This document shows positions 22,516 to 27,958 of a DNA stretch of 27,958 nucleotides, piece after piece (position 1 is the first letter of the stretch; each line of letters begins with the position of its first letter). The DNA lies in assembly GCA_000436035.1 (NCBI GenBank), contig FR893270.1:10252-38209 (forward strand), in the 5' to 3' direction. A model generated the notes under the pieces. The model made no database searches. It was not told the DNA's origin and saw nothing but the letters and a program-made list of their open reading frames with translations. The translations under genes and the position numbers were made by a program. The stretch is from Prevotella sp. CAG:732. Lineage in GTDB: Bacteria; Bacteroidota; Bacteroidia; Bacteroidales; Bacteroidaceae.

Positions 22516-24759
22516 TTACCTTTTAATACTTGAAAAAGGAAAGATATCACCATTATTGTATTTACCTATATGCGCCCAACCGCTTTTAAAAGGATGATAT
22601 TGGCTTAAATCCAAACACAGTTTCAACTGTCCGTCTCTCAAACTAAGGTTAGCATTTCTCACCTCATAATATCCTTCTGCCATCCCTTCCACCATTTCCA
22701 TAAGATAATCAATAGCTCCAATCTTTAGAGATTCACCACTTCCTAATGAGACTGGCACGTAACGAGAAGTTAAATCATGGTTCAGGCATTTTAGATCATA
22801 TTCATAATCAAAGCGTTCATAGTTCAAAGCAATCACATTACCCTTATTCTCCTCCTCATATACCAATCCTTTCTGTGGAATAGAATCTTTCACATGCTCA
22901 TACACGCTATCTTCCAACAAGATTTCTCGAAGATGCTTCTCCAACAAATCACATTGAATGATTTCGTTCTCATCTTCTTTTGAAGCAGGCAGCAAAGGAA
23001 ACGCACCAATATTCACTTTTTTGATGCTCTGATAGAAATACCTATTCAGAATCTCGTCACCTTCCACCCTACCAGGAAACAAGATATAACCACCGATTAT
23101 CTCCTTGGCACGAGGGCGATTCTCTGCCTTCATTGCATAATAAATGGCATCACGATAGCGATGCATCTGATTGATGGCATCAGGCAAAGGATAATCTGCT
23201 ACATCAATGCTTACCCCATCATCCAACTCTCCATCTTTCACATCATCCTGCACACGATACTTTGCATCATAAAGATAAGTCAAGACAAAGCCATTTCTCT
23301 TCTTGACCGTAACCACGATGTCAGGTCGCTGCTCTGTCGTTGAAGTATTGAATCTCGCCGTCTTTCTATTATATGTATGCTGATACTCCAAGCGAACCAC
23401 ATCACCATTCAATACGTTGTCAAACTCCACCTTATGTGTCATTCCACTTTTTACGATGGTATTCAGCATTTCGCTCTTATCTTCCCTCACATGCTCATTT
23501 GGCTTCGACAAATCCAATTCTAAAACTTTAGCTATCAAACGTTTCATCACCAAATAGCACCATATTTCATAGAGTTCCCAAATCTTTTTCGTGCCAATAT
23601 CCGTCTTTCCATCAACTAAGTCAAGAGAATTCTTCAGCATCAGCCAAGCCTTATATACCTTACTATATCCCATACGTTGCTGCAAGATGGCACTTTCCTG
23701 GCGAAACCCCTCAAACTCTCCCACTTTTCTGAAAAAAGCAGAACCCTCCAAGCGTTTGAACAAGACATCATATTCTTCCAAAGATTTACGTTCTTCCTCA
23801 TCCATATCAGAAAACAATGCACTCAACTCGCCAAATACCTCACGGAATTTCTTTCCCAATACATGCAAGGAATATTTCACAAAGCGGTTCTCACGAGTGT
23901 TGACTGTATTTTCCGTTTGCTCATATCTGAAATAATGCATCTCAGCATCTTGCCCCATATTCTTGTAGCGTTCTTCTTCCTGCTGGCTCCATCTGCGTAT
24001 TCTGTCAGGACGAGCATGGTATGTCTTCCGAATCGGTTTATTGTTAGGTCTTGACATCACAAACCTAACATTCTTGAAGTAATCCTCCACAACACTCTTA
24101 AAGATACTGAGCCAAATGATATGGTTGTTTTTCTCAGTACGTTGCAAGGCAAAGCTACTGAAAGTCAAGGTAAGATAATCAAAGACATAGTTTTCGTATT
24201 CTTGGTTGACAAGAGCCATGATTTGCTGCAAGTCATTTTTTGTATCCAGCTTAGGCGATGCCACATACAGCTCCATTTGCTCATGATGCAACATCTCTTC
24301 GGCATCCCAATAGTCAAAAGCAAAAGAAAACTTACCTGGAGAATTCAAGAAGTCAATATCTCCCACGAGTATTCCGGAGTCATCACCATTGGGATAAAAC
24401 TTGAAGTTCTCACCAACCCCTTTCAACTGATGGCGAACACGAGGCGCATGCTTTTCGGTGGATGCATCCAAGCCATGCTTGAACTCGACAGCAAATTGAT
24501 ATTTGCATGTTTCGAAGAGCACAGGCCAAAGCTGAGGCCATTCTGTTCTCAGCACAGCCTCTTCATTTTGCATAACAAGTTCTTTCTTATCTGCATCCTG
24601 CTTTCTTAGCCACAAAGAGCCTTCTCTACTTGACGAATACTCACAATAGGTCAATGCGCCATTTTTCACACGTCGCACAAACCTATCCCAAGCATAATCA
24701 ATGGAGGCTGTACTAATTGTAACCTGATAATCAGGGCATTCAAACTTCAATACATCCAT
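22516..24759 (-). CDS. DUF2357-domain PD-(D/E)XK nuclease, McrC-like partner of the AAA ATPase
   Basis: This 747-residue protein fits the COG1700/DUF2357 family of predicted antiviral nucleases. The N-terminal beta-rich region (about 1-240) is followed by the conserved 'TENTVNTRENRFVKYSL' segment at about 281-297. A helical part then contains 'WELYEIWCYLVMKRL' (394-408). The nuclease core has E458 in RLEYQH, D480 in QRPDIVV and D498-A-K500 in YLYDAKYR, a D-x-K variant of the motif. It is the last gene of the operon, 9 bases after the ATPase gene. By analogy with McrBC, the ATPase would assemble and drive this subunit to cut DNA. It is longer than classical McrC (about 350) because of the DUF2357 part. 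The cleavage target is inferred to be unmethylated or foreign DNA. Confidence 0.88.
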   Translation of the reverse strand: MDVLKFECPDYQVTISTASIDYAWDRFVRRVKNGALTYCEYSSSREGSLWLRKQDADKKELVMQNEEAVLRTEWPQLWPVLFETCKYQFAVEFKHGLDASTEKHAPRVRHQLKGVGENFKFYPNGDDSGILVGDIDFLNSPGKFSFAFDYWDAEEMLHHEQMELYVASPKLDTKNDLQQIMALVNQEYENYVFDYLTLTFSSFALQRTEKNNHIIWLSIFKSVVEDYFKNVRFVMSRPNNKPIRKTYHARPDRIRRWSQQEEERYKNMGQDAEMHYFRYEQTENTVNTRENRFVKYSLHVLGKKFREVFGELSALFSDMDEEERKSLEEYDVLFKRLEGSAFFRKVGEFEGFRQESAILQQRMGYSKVYKAWLMLKNSLDLVDGKTDIGTKKIWELYEIWCYLVMKRLIAKVLELDLSKPNEHVREDKSEMLNTIVKSGMTHKVEFDNVLNGDVVRLEYQHTYNRKTARFNTSTTEQRPDIVVTVKKRNGFVLTYLYDAKYRVQDDVKDGELDDGVSIDVADYPLPDAINQMHRYRDAIYYAMKAENRPRAKEIIGGYILFPGRVEGDEILNRYFYQSIKKVNIGAFPLLPASKEDENEIIQCDLLEKHLREILLEDSVYEHVKDSIPQKGLVYEEENKGNVIALNYERFDYEYDLKCLNHDLTSRYVPVSLGSGESLKIGAIDYLMEMVEGMAEGYYEVRNANLSLRDGQLKLCLDLSQYHPFKSGWAHIGKYNNGDIFPFSSIKR

Positions 24760-24768
24760 ATCGTCACC

Positions 24769-26643
24769 TTAATTCCAGAAACTTGTAAAGCCACTATGAT
24801 CTTTGCCAAAGCGTTTTATCATGAATTCTATCTTCTCTGAACTTTGTTTCCACTCCATTCTTTCGGCACGATCGCCCAACTTCACTAGACATTTGTCACA
24901 CTTCTCGAAATCACCCTCAATACGAGGAAGAACTTTCTGCATCAAAACATCGTCAAAGATAGAATTTAAGTCGGTATTGATTTCAACACCATCATTTTCC
25001 TCTTCTTCACCCATCAACTCCACGATTTTCTGTTTTGCACGATAGAGCAAGATGGTCTCGTTCAAGATTCGATAACTTATCTTGAATGGAGTACCCTCCA
25101 TATCTGAATTAATATCATTGATAAAGCCGATGATTCTATTTTTCTCTTCGTCGGAAAGCGTAAATCGCCCATCTTCCATCATTTCCGTAGCACGTACCTC
25201 ATCACTGATAAACAGTTCGCCTTTGCGATAATTCTTCACATAACCAAGAGTTACATCGGAATCAAAATAAGATGAATCGAACGTTCCAACTATTGTTTCA
25301 AAGGTCATGGCTCTGTCTATCACCTTTCGAGAGAAAGAATTTGTGGTATCATCCATGTTGACCGTACCTATAATGATAACGTTCTGCGGAATGGTTAGAC
25401 CATCACGTTTCAGTTCCTCTACCAACCAGCTCTGCTCGAAGAATTCTGACTCATCACTATCCGACTCCTTTACTTTGGCTGTAAACTCCGTAATATCCTT
25501 CACCTCGTTGATAGGTTTCAAACCTATCTTCAAGAAAACATCAAAGTCATCGGCATAATCCTTATCATTGAAAACACTTGCCGGCACGATTGCATCCGTA
25601 ACGATAGTACCATCTTTCTTTCGTTTTCTTGACTCAATCACACTGAGGAAATCTGCGAAATATTCCTCAACAGGGGCTAGGTTCATTTCATCCAAACATA
25701 CAAAGAATGGTACATTCGGATGTAACTTCGCCTTAACAAGAAAACGCATAAAGTCGGTAACATAATAGTTACGATTGACTGAAGAGCGGAAGCCTGTGAT
25801 GTCTGTCGCATCATGCCAATTAGGTTTTACGCTAACTAGCAGATAATTACCTGGCGAGGTTTCCGATGTATTCAACACACCATCACAAGGGCAAGTTGTA
25901 AAAGCCAAACTCTTGACAAGCAAGCTCTTACCTGTACCTGAGAAACCTCCCAAAATGAGGAAAGGTTTTGTCTTGATAGCTGCCATATAAGCATACTCAC
26001 GACTATCCAGTTCGGTTGTTTCGTCTGTTGGCTCTATAGGAGTGGAAAGAATATCCGTATGGTCAGCTACTTCCACATCTTCTATTTGTGGAAGATTACG
26101 CATTTGATGTTCCAAATCCTTAACATCACTTCCAATTAGAGCCTTAAAATGCAATTCTTCTTGACCAGCTATATCTATGTCATAAATCACCCATGGAGTT
26201 TCTTCAGACAGATGCAAACACTTTATTGCCTCTCTAAAAAAATCTTCATTAGAAATTGCACCATATTTTAATTTTGGGGTATATTTAATCTGCAATCGTC
26301 CTTTATGTGCTTCCGCCTTGTCACGAATTATCGTCATAACAAAAGATGCAGGAATCTGTATGCCATTAATAAAAACTTTATCAAAGACAGAAACTAACAT
26401 TGGTTCTGAGGTAGCTTCATCAAAACCTGTATTACCATAATATATACGTGACCCCTTTCCTATTGGCAAAGAGAAATCATGAGTATTTAGCGTAACACAT
26501 TTATGCATCATACCAATAACAATATTCGAAGCTACATCTTTTTTAATAAGATGGACTTTCTTTGTATCTTGGTTGACTATAGCAGTCCCCCACGAAGGGC
26601 AACCTGGGCAATTAAAAGCCAATGAAAAATCATCTATTCTCAT
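24769..26643 (-). CDS. McrB-like AAA ATPase with N-terminal putative DNA-reading domain
   Basis: This is a 624-residue protein. Residues 1-170 form a domain shared with the neighbouring 194-residue protein, and about 170-215 is a linker. The AAA (dynein-related/McrB) motor follows, with Walker A GGFSGTGKS at 232-240, the 'PNWHDATDITGF' segment at 274-285 typical of McrB relatives, and Walker B FVCLDEMNLAPVEEY at 314-328. The sensor is GTVNMDDTTNSFSRK (426-440) with the arginine finger region IDRA (442-445). The McrB GTP-recognition motif MNTADRS is replaced by VNMDDTT, so nucleotide preference is open. It lies 9 bases after the 194-residue gene's stop and 9 before the nuclease gene. The role inferred is the motor of a restriction complex. 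Confidence 0.9.
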   Translation of the reverse strand: MRIDDFSLAFNCPGCPSWGTAIVNQDTKKVHLIKKDVASNIVIGMMHKCVTLNTHDFSLPIGKGSRIYYGNTGFDEATSEPMLVSVFDKVFINGIQIPASFVMTIIRDKAEAHKGRLQIKYTPKLKYGAISNEDFFREAIKCLHLSEETPWVIYDIDIAGQEELHFKALIGSDVKDLEHQMRNLPQIEDVEVADHTDILSTPIEPTDETTELDSREYAYMAAIKTKPFLILGGFSGTGKSLLVKSLAFTTCPCDGVLNTSETSPGNYLLVSVKPNWHDATDITGFRSSVNRNYYVTDFMRFLVKAKLHPNVPFFVCLDEMNLAPVEEYFADFLSVIESRKRKKDGTIVTDAIVPASVFNDKDYADDFDVFLKIGLKPINEVKDITEFTAKVKESDSDESEFFEQSWLVEELKRDGLTIPQNVIIIGTVNMDDTTNSFSRKVIDRAMTFETIVGTFDSSYFDSDVTLGYVKNYRKGELFISDEVRATEMMEDGRFTLSDEEKNRIIGFINDINSDMEGTPFKISYRILNETILLYRAKQKIVELMGEEEENDGVEINTDLNSIFDDVLMQKVLPRIEGDFEKCDKCLVKLGDRAERMEWKQSSEKIEFMIKRFGKDHSGFTSFWN

Positions 26644-26652
26644 AACACCAAA

Positions 26653-27237
26653 TTAATCTATTAATGATAACCATTGCTCCTTTCTATCAGAAGAATCATG
26701 GTAAGTTTCACTATACTCCTTATTTACAATAACAGCCTTAAAATGCAATTCATCTTGATTTATTACATTCATTTCATAAATAAACCAACATGACTCCCAA
26801 TTTAAGCCTAATCGCTTACGTGCAATTCGAAAGAATTCTGCATTGGAAATTCGTTCCCCTGCAAAATTATAAGTAATTTTATCTGAATACTTGATAGACT
26901 TTCTTCCCGTATGGCTTGCACTCAATTCCTTTATCAGAACCATAATAAAAGGATAATCTATAGCTATACCATTTATATAAACCTTTCTAAAAACAGAAGC
27001 AAGGTGACACTCCTCAAAATTAGTAGCATAATCAACATGTCCACCCTTTCCTAAAGGCAGCATCACATGATGTAAGTTCACCGAATTATACAGCATACCA
27101 ACAAGGATTTCCTCGCATCCTTCCACAGTAAACTTATAGGCAGGTTTCGATTGCCCTAGTTCTGTTCCCCAAGAAGGAGTTCCACCACCTTTCTCGATAA
27201 TGGAACCAAAAGCTAAAGTACTCAGATTTAACTTCAT
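26653..27237 (-). CDS. Free-standing homologue of the ATPase N-terminal domain, putative specificity protein
   Basis: I do not recognise a named family. This 194-residue protein aligns along nearly its whole length with residues 1-170 of the adjacent AAA protein: PSWGT near the start, LPLGKG versus LPIGKG, a 43-residue gap-free block (81-123 here, 85-127 there) with 21 identities, and a second block at 130-170 in both with 22 of 41 identical, including QDELHFKA versus QEELHFKA. No signal peptide, membrane segment or nuclease motif is seen. Its start overlaps the methyltransferase stop by 4 bases (ATGA), implying translational coupling. McrB N-terminal domains usually recognise DNA, so this is inferred to be a second recognition subunit. 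An inhibitor or assembly factor is an alternative. Confidence 0.82.
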   Translation of the reverse strand: MKLNLSTLAFGSIIEKGGGTPSWGTELGQSKPAYKFTVEGCEEILVGMLYNSVNLHHVMLPLGKGGHVDYATNFEECHLASVFRKVYINGIAIDYPFIMVLIKELSASHTGRKSIKYSDKITYNFAGERISNAEFFRIARKRLGLNWESCWFIYEMNVINQDELHFKAVIVNKEYSETYHDSSDRKEQWLSLID

Positions 27238-27958
27238 AATTGCTTAAATATATGTGTTAATAATCTACCTACCAAATTCACATCCCAACCATTACCTGCA
27301 CGTTTCGACAATTGCGTATAAGATTGCCCATCAAAGTCTATCTCACAAGTTTTTAAATCTCTGGAAATTCTAAATCCCATTAATCTAAATTGTTCATAAA
27401 CTGACATTTTGCGGACTACTTCCTTACCCTCTTTAGGTACTTCTACAACTCTCAAACTATTATGTTCTGGCTGTGTTATTGTAATACAAAAGCCATCAAA
27501 CTTAATTTTTTTGTTGTAAACATCAAAACACAATGGAGATTCTACAGCAAATGATTCTATATGATGCTTTTCTTTTAGGTGCTCTATCTGTGCCTCACTT
27601 AAATACAACTTTTTATCAGGGTTGTAGTCCAAGAAATCTGCCATTTTAAGGTTTGACTCTACCTTGTCAGGAACCATGCTGAAATTTTCCGGTAAACCAC
27701 CCAAACGAGCAAACATCCAAAGACGTTCACGATTTTGAGGAATTCCATAATCCTTAGAATTAAGCACAGCCTTTGCCAAAGGATTTTCCCCATATCCCAT
27801 TTCTGTCAAATCTTTTATTAACTGATCATGTATAGGTTGAAACTTTCCATGCGTAAAACCTTTCACATTCTCCAAGAATAGGTATTTAGGCTTTTTTACC
27901 TTACAAATACGTATTATATATCCTACCATTCCACCACGTCCATAAGGATCATCAACTC
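27234..27958 (-). CDS. C5-cytosine DNA methyltransferase, 5' end outside window
   Basis: The C-terminal 240 or so residues are present. The frame continues unbroken to the window edge (…DPYGRGGMVGY). The ENV motif IV (LFLENVKGF) is near its start, the QxRxR motif VIII follows (PQNRERLWMFARL), then a variable target-recognition region of about 70 residues, motif IX (VRKMSVYEQFRLMGF) and motif X (RAGNGWDVNLVGRLL). These define a cytosine-C5 methyltransferase. The catalytic PCQ motif and SAM-binding motif I lie beyond the window. It is the first gene seen in the operon and overlaps the next by 4 bases. It probably protects host sites from the McrBC-like nuclease. Whether a second methyltransferase lies upstream cannot be seen. 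Confidence 0.95.
   Translation of the reverse strand, partial: VDDPYGRGGMVGYIIRICKVKKPKYLFLENVKGFTHGKFQPIHDQLIKDLTEMGYGENPLAKAVLNSKDYGIPQNRERLWMFARLGGLPENFSMVPDKVESNLKMADFLDYNPDKKLYLSEAQIEHLKEKHHIESFAVESPLCFDVYNKKIKFDGFCITITQPEHNSLRVVEVPKEGKEVVRKMSVYEQFRLMGFRISRDLKTCEIDFDGQSYTQLSKRAGNGWDVNLVGRLLTHIFKQL

Noticed and set aside
22311..22526. 71-residue plus-strand frame before the nuclease gene end
   Set aside because: It covers the plus-strand terminator and two hairpins, and its translation shows no domain.
1..27958. CRISPR arrays, tRNA or rRNA genes, intact insertion sequences
   Set aside because: No regularly spaced repeat series, no cloverleaf with TTCGAATC-type arm, no rRNA sequence and no transposase-like protein was found by reading. 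Covariance-model searches could not be run.

Overview
The window is from a Bacteroidetes chromosome, most likely Bacteroidales of the Prevotella/Segatella type. The evidence is the protein families together with several copies of the Bacteroidetes promoter (TTTG, 19-20 bases, TAnnTTTG). The leaders mostly lack Shine-Dalgarno sequences. No rRNA, tRNA, CRISPR array or intact insertion sequence was recognised. Taxonomy is inferred, not measured.

Positions 1-9.5 kb are housekeeping genes, mostly on the minus strand: folD (cut by the window edge), ffh, a small exported carboxypeptidase-regulatory-like protein, a stand-alone gltD-type flavoprotein, queH (plus strand), and a pyrK-pyrD-fhs cluster. 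folD and fhs both act in tetrahydrofolate one-carbon metabolism, and pyrK/pyrD form the NAD-linked dihydroorotate dehydrogenase. A Cro/C1-type regulator lies upstream of pyrK. A gene-free, very AT-rich stretch of about 1.2 kb follows, and then holA.

Positions 12.5-21 kb hold a solo HsdR_N-like nuclease-domain gene, then a plus-strand group (ugd, a MaoC-like hydratase, a TerB/DnaJ protein). Facing it is a minus-strand pair, Nif3-like then a coiled-coil zinc-ribbon protein, sharing a bidirectional terminator. Next comes a plus-strand agmatine-to-putrescine operon (aguA, aguB) with an AEC-family transporter.

At about 20.9 kb the genome looks decayed. A 5'-truncated NhaC antiporter is followed by a DUF4143-type ATPase that keeps its promoter and first 15 or so codons but has lost its ATPase domain through an internal out-of-frame deletion.

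From 22.5 kb to the right edge is a minus-strand, AT-richer defence operon. In transcription order it has a C5-cytosine DNA methyltransferase (5' end outside the window), a 194-residue protein, a 624-residue McrB-like AAA ATPase and a 747-residue DUF2357/PD-(D/E)XK nuclease. It looks like a methylation-coupled McrBC-type restriction system, broadly like the BsuMI/LlaJI arrangement. Its most unusual property, visible directly, is that the 194-residue protein is a free-standing homologue of the ATPase's N-terminal domain. The operon therefore encodes two versions of what is probably its DNA-reading module.
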